From assembly GCF_003945345.1 (NCBI RefSeq), contig NZ_AP019308.1, positions 7,125,001-7,189,000 of the forward strand: 64,000 bases of DNA, in the 5' to 3' direction. Below the pieces are notes generated by a model. The model saw nothing but the letters and a program-made list of their open reading frames with translations. It ran no database searches and was not told where the DNA came from. Positions 27,088 through 37,478 of this stretch are shown here, in pieces (the first letter of the stretch is position 1; every line of letters starts with the position of its first letter). The DNA is from Paenibacillus baekrokdamisoli. GTDB lineage: Bacteria > Bacillota > Bacilli > Paenibacillales > Paenibacillaceae. The translations under genes and the position numbers were made by a program.

Positions 27088-30000
27088 TTGAAAAAGAAAA
27101 AATATCTATCTCTATTGATTATATGTAGTTTATTGCTTAGTATCTCTTCAAGTTTCATAAATCTAGAACCAGCTTCTGCAGCTCCAGGCGGTAATTCCTT
27201 TGTAAGTCCTATTCCATGGGAGGGAAAGCCTTCTACTATGCGTTATGCAGTTGGATTTATGTCATACGAGATATGGACTAATTCTAAGGGCGAATGGACA
27301 ACAAAGCCCCCTAAAGCTGACGTTACAATAGAAGCTCCCTACACATTTTCTTTTCCAGGAAGAACAGTCAATAATGTTTCAATACGAAAATTTAATGTTG
27401 CCAATGACGGCCCATTATTTACAGCTTCACGAAATAACGAACCGTATGACGACTATCGTAATCTCGTCGGAACAGAAACTAGTAATCCTGTAGTTATCCC
27501 TGGTAGTCTAACGGGAAAAGGGACTAGCTCTATTACATTTAAAGCAAATATGGACGGAAAACTAAATGCCGCAACACCATATGATGTAATTGTAAATGAA
27601 TTAAATCCTTCTGATTTTGGCCCACTAGTACAAGCTCAAAGATATTATTTCCCAATTGTTTTTGAAATCGAGCTTAACGGCCAACTAGAAGTCCATCACT
27701 TCAATAAAGATGGAACTAATATTGATAGCGATTTCCCTGATCAATCTAAGTCTATCAAGGTCGGTGATTCTTTAGGAATAACGCCGGCCACTAACTCCAA
27801 ATATACTTATAACGGTTACAAAAAAAGCGTTACCTCATCTCCAAGCGGTGGATCTATTATCACAGGAAACCCTCCAGCATTGCCATATGACGGTACTTAC
27901 GACACCTATTATCTAAACCTCTACTACGATAAGAAAGCCGATGGTAAAGCGCATGTTCGACGCTTAACATCCGATGGTCAAAGCTTATCGTCTGTTTTTC
28001 CCGATCAAGATTTGGATATGAACAAAGGAACAAATTACCCCTTTCCACACCCCACGAATGCTTCCTACGCTTACAAGGGATATCTAAAAACAACAACTGG
28101 AACGCCGCCGTCGGTAACAGGTACCCCCACAACTGGAGACTTTGGATTAACCCCCTACGAAGGCAGCTTTAATGAACTCTATTTATATCAAATTTACGAT
28201 CCTGTCGGTGAGATCGGGGAAGTCAATATACGTCATATGGTTCGAACGGGCACTACCGGAACCTTTGCTCAACGAGGTGAGGATAAGAAGTCCGTACCCC
28301 TTCCTCATACGTATACCTATTCACCAGATGCTATCTACGGAACAGTAGTGGGAAAAAGCATTTCCTTTACCTCTTATTCCAATACTGTCGGTAGCGGAGC
28401 GAGTGCCTACGTAAGTCTTACTTCTGCAGGTAAAAAGGTTTATATCACCTTCTTTTATGAAGAAGTCGGAAACTTCACGGGAGACTTCGATGTTCTACCA
28501 AACAAGATTCCGTATAAAAACAGTTTTAGCTTGCACCCTAGAGACTTTCAAATGAACGGATGTACCTACCAAGGTCATTATTTTAGAATTGACCGAGCTG
28601 GCAGCTCATGGGAAGGGAATTTGGTTACGAGTCAAACGACCGATTCTAACTTTTCGTTTAGCTCCTACCCTTGGGTAATTGGTGTTGGTGTCCATGACGT
28701 TTACATGAAAATCAAGACAAGTTGCGGCGTATCCAATTGGATTGGGCCGAAGCCATTAACGGTGACCGGACCGACTAACAATAATCCACCTAATTTTGAT
28801 ATTGGGTTTGTACGTCCAAGTCAACCAACGATAGCACTACATGAAGTCATTGAAGGAACTGTTCTTGATCTCATTTACATCAACGATCCATCCGTCCCTA
28901 CGCCAACTGATCCAGACGGCGATAGCCTCTATTTTATGGGGTTTGACTATTCGAAGGGCACAAGCTTTGTTCAATCTATTTACTCGAAAAGCGTTGAGTA
29001 CGGGGATGGACAGCATCAATTAACGATGGATACGCTTGGCTATCACAATATTTGCGGGCAGATGAGGGATGAATTTGGGGCAACGGCAACGGCCTGTACG
29101 TACATTAATGTCGTACCTAAAAATCCTGTGCCCATTATTAAATGTCCCATTCGAGTCATTGCCAATCACCCGATTGCGGATACGGCTTTCGATCCAAGCC
29201 GCAGTTACAGTCCAATGGGACTGGCCATTGATCATAGCCGCGATGAATGGAAGAATAAACAAACCAGCTATGTGAATGACACCGGTATGGATATTGCGGT
29301 TCAGGTTTCGTTAGACGTGTATGATAGTTCAGGCTTAAAGTCGTTAGCGCCTGATACCTGTACGATCATCGTAGCACCTGATTTGCCGCCGATTGCGAAG
29401 CTTGTTGTACCTCCGCTTTCTGTTCGCGGAACCTTGTTGGACATGGTTAATAAATCAACTAGTCCTGATGGTGATCCAATCACCGTAGCGGAGTACAAAT
29501 ATAAATACGATTCAAACAACAATGGCTTTGCTGATGATGCTTGGGTAACAGCAACCGGAACGCTTGCTAAGCTGCCATTCACACCTACCAAAGTGGGTAA
29601 ATACTTTTTCTACCTCAAAGTAACCGAGCAATATGGGATGTGGGATGATACGGCATCGGATAGTATAGCTTCACTCACTCTTAATGTTGTGAATAATGCT
29701 CCAGAAGTTTCTTTTGATATGGTAGGGAAAAATCCGCAGCCCGATCTTGATCCGTACACCCGTATCACGCCTACTGATATGTTGGATTGGGGCGTTTATG
29801 TACCGCAAACGGATACGTTAGTCACGAGTAAAGAGAATCTTTGGGAACCAAAACCGAATCAGCTGGTAAGTGGTGAAGGCCGCAATTTCGGTGCACAGTC
29901 GCAAAATATCTATGAGTATAATAAGATCATTTTCGGTGGCGGTGGGGCAACCTACGATGAGCTTGTAGCTCAACGGCTCGTCGATAACGGATATGGTCCG

Positions 30001-33000
30001 AACCGCTTGTCTCCTTGGCGAGCTTCAACGACCTATGATCCCAAATTATCAGCGCCGCTGTTAGATCCAGCTACAAACGATTGGTTTCAGTACCCTGCTT
30101 ATCTAAGTAGTTCAGGAGCCTTAAAAATTCGTTCAACAAAGAAAAACGTCATTTTCGACAAATACTCTTCAACCTATGAATACAACTACAATACACAGTC
30201 CGGTAAATACACAAATGATAGACGCATCTACGGGCTTAATCCTAAAAAGTTATCGCCGATTGATTTCATCGTTGGCAATGGGGGCTCCATTACGAAGAAA
30301 TATAAAAATGGAAGTCCGTATGATTATGTAATCGGATTTAAAGGCGGAAGTAAGTCCTTGAAATACAACGATGCCGGCGTTGTACGGAATATCATTGCCT
30401 ACCCCAATTATATAGGCAGCTGGGAATTAGCTGATGGCTATATTTATGCATTTAGATATTGGGATGCGTATATTAATTCCAAAAGTAGAACGCTCGTTGA
30501 TCTTGCTGTCTACGACTCTCGAACAGGCGTTGAGCTAAGAAGCTCCTTGGATTCCGTGGTCACTCAAAAAGCGCTCGAAGACAGCGCCATAATAGCATCA
30601 ACAGTAATTGATAGAAGTAAAGGTTATAAGATCATTGTATCAACTACAAACAGCTGGTATGCAAATCCTGGCGCGAAGATCAAGACGATATATGAGATCA
30701 ATCCTGATCTGACTTTCAAAAAATTATCGGATTGGATGGCCCCTGCACCAAAGATTTCAAGCACGATTTGGAACATGGATACGTATAAACTGGGTTATCG
30801 AATTTTTGGAACGTTCTACGATGCCACAGGCTCCATGTACACGTATGAAGGGTATGATTCAACGAACGGTACAGGATTTAAAGGCGTCGCTGATCTGAAT
30901 ATTACGAAATATAATTCAGATTATGCTTTCGTCTGGCGAACATATCTGTCTACGGAAGATCGGAATGTATTAGGGTTAAGTTCACTGGTTAACTACCTTG
31001 ATATGTACATGTATAATGATAATTCGCCTTTCATGTTCATTAATCCGCTAAGCGGGGAGCTGTATGCGAGAACCCATTATGACCAAGCTCAGCCTGGCAA
31101 TATGATACCCGACATGGTTAAAGATGTAGATGTTCTCAATACGAGAACGGGAGCCATAACCAAACATTTGACCAACTTCAACAACAAAGATAATCTAGCT
31201 CCTTATCTAGTTGAGAATGGACCAAATGGATTGGATAATCCGTTGTTTTACCTAGACCGCAATACAGGGAAAACGCAAGGATCCGCATCAGCTACGTCTA
31301 CGATTGAAGGCTATCGTACAGATACTGCAATAACTTGTGGTGGATATGATAACTGGAATTCGCGCTCTGGTTACAGTACCGTGTATGACAAAGACGGAAA
31401 AGCAGTCGGACAGACAGGATCATCTTGTAACGAAGGGAAAAACATGATAGGAGAGTATTTTGGTGACGGGGTATACGTGTCCATGTCAACGCCTCCGTGT
31501 CAAGGCTGTACCTATCCATCATCATTGAAATGGCTGAATATCTCAGTAGGAAAGCCGTCCACTGCTCCTGCATTGGTTAAGGCATTTACGAGCGGACAAT
31601 TTTACTCTCCTACTCCATTAACCGATGCCGAGGTGAAGTTTAACTTTAGGATCGATGATGTGGATTACGATAATGAATGGCTAGGATACACCTTCCGGAT
31701 GCAGAATCGTAAGAATGGCTACGCTTTTGAAACGGATGCTAAAAAGGTTCAGTTAGTCTCTTACAAAAACGGAATCCGTTCCGTGTTGGAAACTCAGGAT
31801 TACGAACTAGTAAGCGGAAAAAGCTATGCGGTAAAGCTGCTAATGGTAGGTAATAAATTCGATTTATTTATTGATAATACGCCGATTTTCAGCACAATTG
31901 ATGATACCTATGCGAGTGGCCGTTATGGTTATTTCAACAGTAAATCCTTTGTAACTTTCAGCTCGCTTGCTTACAAGGCTTTAACTGAAAATATCGTTTG
32001 GTCCGATCAATACGCGATTTGGGATGAAGGAACTGCAAAAGCAGAAGTCGAGTACAATAACATTTTGTTCGATGATCCCGAAAGTGATCCAGCTGTAGAA
32101 GGGAAATATGATTGGTCTGTCGCCCATACGGTGAGATTCATTCATAACCAAGGTCTATCGGGCCTCGATGGTAAGACCTTTCATGATGCACAGTTAAATT
32201 TCGATAAGGTCGGAGATTATGTGATCAAGCTCAAAGCGAAAGATGATCCTAACCCAGACTATTTATTCCCAAGTAACACCTTTGACGAATATCGAAAATC
32301 TTCTAACGAATTTACGAAAAGAATTACTGTCCATCGTCGGCCTGTATCTGATTTTTCAACTGTTCAAGGCACAGACGGGAAAGTCGTTTGGACGGATCGC
32401 AGCCATGATCCAGATCGATATATGAGTGCGACCGATTATTCGAAGGAAGCTACAGGAATTGACTACAAGCTAACAAAAGGTGTTGTAGAGAAGAAATTCT
32501 ATCATATAACTCCTAGTGGTAAATATGTAACGCAGAAATTAGTGACCCCAACAGAAGTAGGAACCTATGAAATTGGTATGGCTGTAAAAGATGAGTATGG
32601 AGCTTGGAGCAATTGGTATGTCGTGATGCTTCCGGTTGGTTCTTTACCAGCACCAAACAATCCACCCGTACCAGGATTTACAACAAGTTACATCAATACG
32701 TTCCGCGGTGTACCGATCACGATCGATTCCACGGCTCACGATATTGAAGATGGCGGTCGTGAGAATCTGATTCATGATTATTACATGAAGAACGTCACAA
32801 CGGGTGGCGCTGAAAGCAATGCAAGCAGTGTTCGCACGAGTTGGAGTAAAACCTTTAGCAGTTTAGGTACTTTTAACATCCGGCAAGTTGTGGAAGATTC
32901 TGATGGGGCCACGGCACAATATGAGCTACAGGTGACGATTAACAATCGCAAGCCAAGTGCAGTTGTGACTATGCCAACAAGTACGGACCAATTGAACCCG

Positions 33001-33963
33001 ACAAAGCTTATGGTGCTGAGGCCTGATTTTACATGGAGCTATTTGGATCCAGATAATGATACTCAGACACAGTATCAAGCGAAGATATACAAGTACGGTG
33101 GTATCTTGCAGCTAGATTCCGGTGTGAAGAACGGGAGCATAGAGGATTGGATTCCAGCAAGTGATCTACCGGAAAAAGTAAATATGTTCATCGTCGTTCG
33201 GGTGTTTGATGGTTATGAGTGGAGCGATTATAGTGCTCCTAAGTTCTTTTATATCGAGACGAATCGTCCGCCTACAGCTGATTTTGATTGGTCCCCTAAG
33301 CCGGTTTACGAGGGGGACATCCTTATGATTAGTCATACAATCGATGATTTGGACAAGGATACGTTAAGTGTAAATTATGTGGTTACCGATCCGGGCGGGG
33401 TTTCAAAAACATATTCAAGCTCACTGCCATTCCCATATGCGATGAGCGGCCCTGTCTTTCAAGCATTAAAGGCTGGAACCTATAAGGTAGCGCTGACGGT
33501 TTCGGATGGTAAAGCACCGCCAGTCGTTGTACGCAAAAATATTATTGTCCTGCCGCTGATGGTAGCCGGACAAGTTGGGCACACAGCATTATGGGATCAG
33601 CGTCGTAAGGATTATAACCTTAGTGAGAGCAAGAACGAAGATTCACCAAGAGGTTATGAGGTGTTCTGGGCTGGGGAGAAATTCATCCTTTCCGCACAAA
33701 CAACGATAACCGGAACGCTAACGCAGGCTGAGCGAGTCGTAGTCACGATGAACAGCTATAAGGTAGAGCTGACGGCTTCTAATGATGATCATACTCGTTG
33801 GAATGGAGAGCTGTGGGAAGAAAGCTTGGAGAAACTGGCCAATGGCCCGATAACTTTCACCTTTAAGGCGATCTATAATAACGGTACGATCAAGATATCC
33901 ACCGTCACGGTAACAATTAACGGTAATGTACAGCAGCTTTATGGCGTGCATCGCAGAAATTAA
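27088..33963 (+). CDS. Giant secreted Ig/PKD-like multidomain surface protein
   Basis: About 2291 residues. It starts with a signal peptide (MKKKKYLSLLIICSLLLSISSSF...ASAA). MucBP-like repeats follow near residues 205-390 (HFNKDGTNIDSDFPDQ, RRLTSDGQSLSSVFPDQ). Several Ig/PKD-like units can be seen by NxPP or NxAP starts and aromatic ends (NNPPNFDIGF, NNAPEVSFDM, NNPPVPGFTT, NRPPTADFDW). The middle part, roughly 900-1500, is Tyr/Asn/Asp-rich and has no recognised fold. There is no LPXTG, SLH or C-terminal anchor, so it is either secreted or held by its neighbour. GGAGGT sits seven bases before TTG 27088; ATG 27082 is an alternative but too close to that site. Function unknown. Confidence 0.8.
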   Translation: MKKKKYLSLLIICSLLLSISSSFINLEPASAAPGGNSFVSPIPWEGKPSTMRYAVGFMSYEIWTNSKGEWTTKPPKADVTIEAPYTFSFPGRTVNNVSIRKFNVANDGPLFTASRNNEPYDDYRNLVGTETSNPVVIPGSLTGKGTSSITFKANMDGKLNAATPYDVIVNELNPSDFGPLVQAQRYYFPIVFEIELNGQLEVHHFNKDGTNIDSDFPDQSKSIKVGDSLGITPATNSKYTYNGYKKSVTSSPSGGSIITGNPPALPYDGTYDTYYLNLYYDKKADGKAHVRRLTSDGQSLSSVFPDQDLDMNKGTNYPFPHPTNASYAYKGYLKTTTGTPPSVTGTPTTGDFGLTPYEGSFNELYLYQIYDPVGEIGEVNIRHMVRTGTTGTFAQRGEDKKSVPLPHTYTYSPDAIYGTVVGKSISFTSYSNTVGSGASAYVSLTSAGKKVYITFFYEEVGNFTGDFDVLPNKIPYKNSFSLHPRDFQMNGCTYQGHYFRIDRAGSSWEGNLVTSQTTDSNFSFSSYPWVIGVGVHDVYMKIKTSCGVSNWIGPKPLTVTGPTNNNPPNFDIGFVRPSQPTIALHEVIEGTVLDLIYINDPSVPTPTDPDGDSLYFMGFDYSKGTSFVQSIYSKSVEYGDGQHQLTMDTLGYHNICGQMRDEFGATATACTYINVVPKNPVPIIKCPIRVIANHPIADTAFDPSRSYSPMGLAIDHSRDEWKNKQTSYVNDTGMDIAVQVSLDVYDSSGLKSLAPDTCTIIVAPDLPPIAKLVVPPLSVRGTLLDMVNKSTSPDGDPITVAEYKYKYDSNNNGFADDAWVTATGTLAKLPFTPTKVGKYFFYLKVTEQYGMWDDTASDSIASLTLNVVNNAPEVSFDMVGKNPQPDLDPYTRITPTDMLDWGVYVPQTDTLVTSKENLWEPKPNQLVSGEGRNFGAQSQNIYEYNKIIFGGGGATYDELVAQRLVDNGYGPNRLSPWRASTTYDPKLSAPLLDPATNDWFQYPAYLSSSGALKIRSTKKNVIFDKYSSTYEYNYNTQSGKYTNDRRIYGLNPKKLSPIDFIVGNGGSITKKYKNGSPYDYVIGFKGGSKSLKYNDAGVVRNIIAYPNYIGSWELADGYIYAFRYWDAYINSKSRTLVDLAVYDSRTGVELRSSLDSVVTQKALEDSAIIASTVIDRSKGYKIIVSTTNSWYANPGAKIKTIYEINPDLTFKKLSDWMAPAPKISSTIWNMDTYKLGYRIFGTFYDATGSMYTYEGYDSTNGTGFKGVADLNITKYNSDYAFVWRTYLSTEDRNVLGLSSLVNYLDMYMYNDNSPFMFINPLSGELYARTHYDQAQPGNMIPDMVKDVDVLNTRTGAITKHLTNFNNKDNLAPYLVENGPNGLDNPLFYLDRNTGKTQGSASATSTIEGYRTDTAITCGGYDNWNSRSGYSTVYDKDGKAVGQTGSSCNEGKNMIGEYFGDGVYVSMSTPPCQGCTYPSSLKWLNISVGKPSTAPALVKAFTSGQFYSPTPLTDAEVKFNFRIDDVDYDNEWLGYTFRMQNRKNGYAFETDAKKVQLVSYKNGIRSVLETQDYELVSGKSYAVKLLMVGNKFDLFIDNTPIFSTIDDTYASGRYGYFNSKSFVTFSSLAYKALTENIVWSDQYAIWDEGTAKAEVEYNNILFDDPESDPAVEGKYDWSVAHTVRFIHNQGLSGLDGKTFHDAQLNFDKVGDYVIKLKAKDDPNPDYLFPSNTFDEYRKSSNEFTKRITVHRRPVSDFSTVQGTDGKVVWTDRSHDPDRYMSATDYSKEATGIDYKLTKGVVEKKFYHITPSGKYVTQKLVTPTEVGTYEIGMAVKDEYGAWSNWYVVMLPVGSLPAPNNPPVPGFTTSYINTFRGVPITIDSTAHDIEDGGRENLIHDYYMKNVTTGGAESNASSVRTSWSKTFSSLGTFNIRQVVEDSDGATAQYELQVTINNRKPSAVVTMPTSTDQLNPTKLMVLRPDFTWSYLDPDNDTQTQYQAKIYKYGGILQLDSGVKNGSIEDWIPASDLPEKVNMFIVVRVFDGYEWSDYSAPKFFYIETNRPPTADFDWSPKPVYEGDILMISHTIDDLDKDTLSVNYVVTDPGGVSKTYSSSLPFPYAMSGPVFQALKAGTYKVALTVSDGKAPPVVVRKNIIVLPLMVAGQVGHTALWDQRRKDYNLSESKNEDSPRGYEVFWAGEKFILSAQTTITGTLTQAERVVVTMNSYKVELTASNDDHTRWNGELWEESLEKLANGPITFTFKAIYNNGTIKISTVTVTINGNVQQLYGVHRRN

Positions 33964-33997
33964 CCCGAATCTATTGATGCACCACGCATTTATCGGA

Positions 33998-34043
33998 AGG
34001 TTCTGCACCAATCCATCGATAGGTTCTGCACCAATCCATCGAT
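33998..34043 (+). repeat. Two perfect 23-bp tandem repeats
   Basis: The unit AGGTTCTGCACCAATCCATC+GAT occurs twice back to back, followed by a partial AGGTCCTG. It sits between the giant gene's stop and the thiamine promoter. Confidence 0.95.
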
Positions 34044-34075
34044 AGGTCCTGGCAAGACTCGACAATCTTAACCCG

Positions 34076-34104
34076 TTGACAAAAATTCTCCACAGCGGTA
34101 TAGT
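34076..34104 (+). promoter_or_regulatory. Sigma-A promoter of the thiamine operon
   Basis: Perfect TTGACA (34076-34081), 17-bp spacer, TATAGT (34099-34104). The start point near 34111 lies just before the TPP aptamer. Confidence 0.88.
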
Positions 34105-34114
34105 CGAACCAGGA

Positions 34115-34212
34115 AATCCACTAGGGGCGCCCATTATGGGCTGAGATAAGGCATTATTGCCTTGGTCCCTTCGAACCTGATCTGGGTTATGCCAGCGTAG
34201 GAAAGTGGGATT
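34115..34212 (+). ncRNA. TPP riboswitch (THI element)
   Basis: Conserved aptamer blocks are in order: GGGGCGCCC, GGGCTGAGATAAGGC, CCCTTCGAACCTGATC, GGGTTATGCCAGCGTAGGAAAGTGG (given here in parts). CTGAGA and ACCTGATCTGGGTTATGCCAGCG are the pyrimidine-sensing and pyrophosphate-sensing core. It binds thiamine pyrophosphate. A terminator hairpin 120 bases downstream fits attenuation of the operon when TPP is high. Confidence 0.97.
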
Positions 34213-34335
34213 GTACGTGCGACTTGGGGTTGTTCGTAATTGCCGCGGTATAACTAGGCAATACGACAAACCTGCGCCCTGTACATGGAAGCATTCTTAT
34301 GCGCCATGTTAAGGGTGATAGACCCGCGACATCCA

Positions 34336-34363
34336 CCGCTCCCTTCGCCGGAGCGGTTTTTTT
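34336..34363 (+). terminator. Attenuator terminator of the thiamine leader
   Basis: CCGCTCC / GGAGCGG hairpin with seven T, between the aptamer and thiC. It is the likely expression platform of the riboswitch; an anti-terminator partner could lie in 34213-34335 but was not resolved. Confidence 0.85.
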
Positions 34364-34573
34364 GTGCTTCGGTGGTGGAATGAGACGGAAATGTTGCAAT
34401 TGAGGCAATGGCAATTGGTATAGTTGCTGCTCGTGTCTATATAAGTATAGGCATCATCAGAACAGTCCATTGCCTTGCTCCCGTCTAAAGTTAGCCATGT
34501 TCACAACCCATAACTTCATCAGCGCCTCCTAGGGATTATCCAGCTACAACATCCTTTAGGAGGTTTTTTATTC
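34364..34573 (+). other. Long untranslated leader between attenuator and thiC
   Basis: 210 bases without a gene. It contains the thiC ribosome site AGGAGG about ten bases before the ATG; nothing else is recognised. Confidence 0.5.
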
Positions 34574-36337
34574 ATGTCTATTTTAACTACTCCGCTGCCA
34601 GGCAGCCGTAAGGTGTACGTAGAAGGAAGCCGTGCCGATGTGCGCGTACCGATGAGAGAGATTGCTTTGTCACCGACCACCAGCCGTAATGGCATTGAGC
34701 AAGAAAATGAGCCGATCCGAGTCTACGATGCTAGCGGCCCTTATACGGATCTTCAGTATGATGTTAATGTTAGGCGCGGTTTGCCGGCACTTCGGCAGGC
34801 ATGGATTGAAGAACGTGGGGATGTTGAAGCATACGAGGGACGTGACATTAAGCCGCTCGATAATGGCTTTCATTCTGAAGATACGGCGGCCAAGCGTGGA
34901 GCTGAGCTTTTTCCTGCCTTGGAACGTCGACCGTTTCGTGCAAAAGGGGAGCAAAACGTGACCCAGCTTCATTATGCGCGCAAAGGGATTATTACGCCAG
35001 AGATGGAGTATATTGCGATTCGCGAAGGGATGGAACCCGAGTTCGTGCGTAACGAGGTAGCTGTAGGACGCGCCATTATCCCAGCCAACATCAACCATCC
35101 GGAGAGCGAGCCGATGATTATTGGACGACATTTTCATGTCAAAATCAATGCGAACATCGGCAACTCCGCCGTTGCCTCTTCCATTGAAGAGGAAGTCGAG
35201 AAGATGACTTGGGCGACCCGCTGGGGAGCAGATACGATTATGGATTTGTCGACAGGCAAAAACATTCATACAACGCGCGAGTGGATCGTACGTAATTCCC
35301 CTGTTCCAGTCGGCACTGTACCTATCTATCAAGCACTCGAGAAGGTTGATGGGAAGGCAGAGGATTTAACCTGGGAAGTATACCGAGATACGTTGATAGA
35401 GCAAGCCGAGCAGGGTGTCGACTATTTCACCATTCATGCCGGTGTGCTGCTGCGTTACATCCCACTAACGGCCAAACGCGTTACGGGTATTGTTTCCCGC
35501 GGCGGATCCATTATGGCAGCATGGTGTCTAGCGCATCACAAAGAAAACTTTCTTTATACGCATTTCGAGGATATTTGTAAGATTATGAAGCAATACGATG
35601 TTTCTTTCTCGCTCGGTGATGGCCTTCGTCCAGGCTCCATCGCAGATGCCAATGATGCGGCGCAGTTTGGGGAGCTTGAGACACTCGGTGAGCTTACGAA
35701 AATCGCTTGGAAGCATGACATTCAAGTTATGATCGAAGGGCCAGGTCATGTACCTATGCATCTAATCAAGGAAAATATGGATCGTCAGCTGGAAGTGTGC
35801 CAAGAGGCTCCATTCTATACGCTTGGGCCGCTCACAACGGATATCGCTCCAGGCTATGATCACATCACATCGGCGATTGGCGCAGCGATGATTGGATGGT
35901 TTGGAACAGCGATGCTCTGCTACGTAACGCCCAAGGAGCATCTCGGATTGCCGAACAAAGAGGATGTGAAAGAGGGCGTCATTACGTATAAAATCGCTGC
36001 CCATGCTGCTGACTTGGCTAAAGGTCATCCACGTGCACAGATTCGCGACAATGCGCTGTCCAAGGCTAGATTCGAGTTCCGCTGGCATGATCAATTCCAC
36101 CTATCGCTTGATCCTGAGCGTGCGATGTCTTATCACGATGAGACACTGCCGGCCGATGCGGCCAAATCAGCTCACTTCTGCTCCATGTGCGGACCGAAAT
36201 TTTGCAGTATGCGCATCACACAGGATATTCGTGATTATGCAGAGGAGCATGGCCTAGAAACGCAAGAGGCGATTGAAGCAGGTATGAAAGAGAAGGCAGA
36301 TGCATTCAAGTCATCGGGCAGCTCGATCTATGCGTAA
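34574..36337 (+). CDS. thiC: Phosphomethylpyrimidine synthase ThiC
   Basis: 587-residue radical-SAM enzyme that converts 5-aminoimidazole ribotide to HMP-P, the pyrimidine part of thiamine. The C-terminal cluster-binding motif C-x2-C-x4-C is C536, C539 and C544 (CSMCGPKFC). GRHFHVKINANIGNSAV and EGPGHVPMH, both highly conserved in ThiC, are present. Length is typical of the bacillus form. It is the first gene of the riboswitch-controlled operon, with AGGAGG upstream. Its 3' end overlaps thiF by eight bases (ATGCGTAA). Confidence 0.97.
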   Translation: MSILTTPLPGSRKVYVEGSRADVRVPMREIALSPTTSRNGIEQENEPIRVYDASGPYTDLQYDVNVRRGLPALRQAWIEERGDVEAYEGRDIKPLDNGFHSEDTAAKRGAELFPALERRPFRAKGEQNVTQLHYARKGIITPEMEYIAIREGMEPEFVRNEVAVGRAIIPANINHPESEPMIIGRHFHVKINANIGNSAVASSIEEEVEKMTWATRWGADTIMDLSTGKNIHTTREWIVRNSPVPVGTVPIYQALEKVDGKAEDLTWEVYRDTLIEQAEQGVDYFTIHAGVLLRYIPLTAKRVTGIVSRGGSIMAAWCLAHHKENFLYTHFEDICKIMKQYDVSFSLGDGLRPGSIADANDAAQFGELETLGELTKIAWKHDIQVMIEGPGHVPMHLIKENMDRQLEVCQEAPFYTLGPLTTDIAPGYDHITSAIGAAMIGWFGTAMLCYVTPKEHLGLPNKEDVKEGVITYKIAAHAADLAKGHPRAQIRDNALSKARFEFRWHDQFHLSLDPERAMSYHDETLPADAAKSAHFCSMCGPKFCSMRITQDIRDYAEEHGLETQEAIEAGMKEKADAFKSSGSSIYA

Positions 36338-37478
36338 CGGAAGTGAATTTGCCTTATTGGGGCAAGAGACCAGCCCTTCTGAAGCTATGAACTCCGGAGA
36401 TGATCGCTGGGCTGAACGCTATTCGCGTCAAACGCGCTTTGCCCCGATTGGTCTAGAGGGGCAGAGCAGAATTGGGAATTCATGCGTACTTATCGTTGGC
36501 TGTGGAGCGCTTGGCGCCTCCCTTGCCCAACATATGGTGCGTGCGGGTGTTGGAGAAGTTCGGCTGGTGGACCGGGATTTCGTTGAGCCAAGCAATCTTC
36601 AACGTCAAATGCTGTTCGATGAAGCAGATGCGCTTGCCTCACTGCCTAAGGCAGTGGTGGCTGCTGCAAAATTACGACAAATCAACAGTACCATCCATAT
36701 TGAGCCGTTCGTTATTGATATGACAGCAGAGTATGCAAGCAAGCTCGCAGATGGTGTTGATCTTATTCTAGATGGAACTGATAATGCCGCAACTAGGCTG
36801 GTACTCAACGATGTTAGCTATCGTTATGGTATTCCGTTTCTATATGGCGGTGTGGCTGGCGCGCAAGGGATGAGTGCGATGCTGGTACCGGGAGAAACGG
36901 CTTGTCTTCGCTGTTTGGTTGGTAACGAGGAGGAAGAAGCAGGGGAAACCTGCGATACACTTGGCGTTATCTCACCAATCGTTGAATGGATTGCAGCGAT
37001 TCAAGCCGCGGAAGCACTCAAGTGGCTTAGCGGGAACAAAGATGCACTAAGGCGTACTTGGCTGACTGCCAATTTATGGCCTTATAGCGTGAAGGAATCC
37101 GCGCTTCCTGGGCCTTCTAAGCATTGTCAGCATTGTGGTCAATCAGCAGAGATGAAAGAATTTCAAGTCATTGAGACGGGTCTGGAAGTCTCCCGAACAG
37201 CGATATTATGCGGCCGGGACATGATTCAAGTTACACTCGCGCATACGCTCGACTTAGCAGTCATGCGGCAATTATTAACCTCAAGAGGCTGTGAGGTTAC
37301 AGCCAATCCTTACTTGATTCGTGCTCAGCTTGCTGGTGGGGAGCGTCTTGTTCTCTTTTCCGATGGACGAATTCTAGTTCAAGGTACGCAAGATGTGGAG
37401 CATGCGCTGGCGCTTTGCAATCTTTATGTTGTGGAATCGTTTGAAGCAAAAGGAGAGCTGCTAATTGAGTCTTCATAG
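36330..37478 (+). CDS. thiF: ThiF/MoeB-like sulfur-carrier adenylyltransferase
   Basis: 382-residue E1-like enzyme that adenylates the C-terminal Gly of ThiS before sulfur loading. Visible are VLIVGCGALGAS (ATP loop), DRDFVEPSNLQRQMLFDE (Arg finger and substrate loop), the Zn-binding pairs CLRC and CQHC, and SPIVEWIAAIQAAEALKWLSG. A ~100-residue C-terminal domain follows (ILCGRDMIQVTL...FSDGRILVQG), common in ThiF/MoeB of bacilli. ATG 36330 overlaps the thiC stop; alternatives at 36300 and 36387 exist, and none has a strong ribosome site, consistent with translational coupling. Its substrate ThiS is encoded next as a fusion with ThiE. Confidence 0.9.
   Translation: MRNGSEFALLGQETSPSEAMNSGDDRWAERYSRQTRFAPIGLEGQSRIGNSCVLIVGCGALGASLAQHMVRAGVGEVRLVDRDFVEPSNLQRQMLFDEADALASLPKAVVAAAKLRQINSTIHIEPFVIDMTAEYASKLADGVDLILDGTDNAATRLVLNDVSYRYGIPFLYGGVAGAQGMSAMLVPGETACLRCLVGNEEEEAGETCDTLGVISPIVEWIAAIQAAEALKWLSGNKDALRRTWLTANLWPYSVKESALPGPSKHCQHCGQSAEMKEFQVIETGLEVSRTAILCGRDMIQVTLAHTLDLAVMRQLLTSRGCEVTANPYLIRAQLAGGERLVLFSDGRILVQGTQDVEHALALCNLYVVESFEAKGELLIESS

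Noticed and set aside
33718..34269. 183-codon minus-strand frame across the thiamine promoter and riboswitch
   Set aside because: It overlaps the TPP aptamer and the end of the giant gene; no support as a gene.
34670..35332. 220-codon minus-strand frame within thiC
   Set aside because: Antisense shadow of a clearly conserved enzyme gene.
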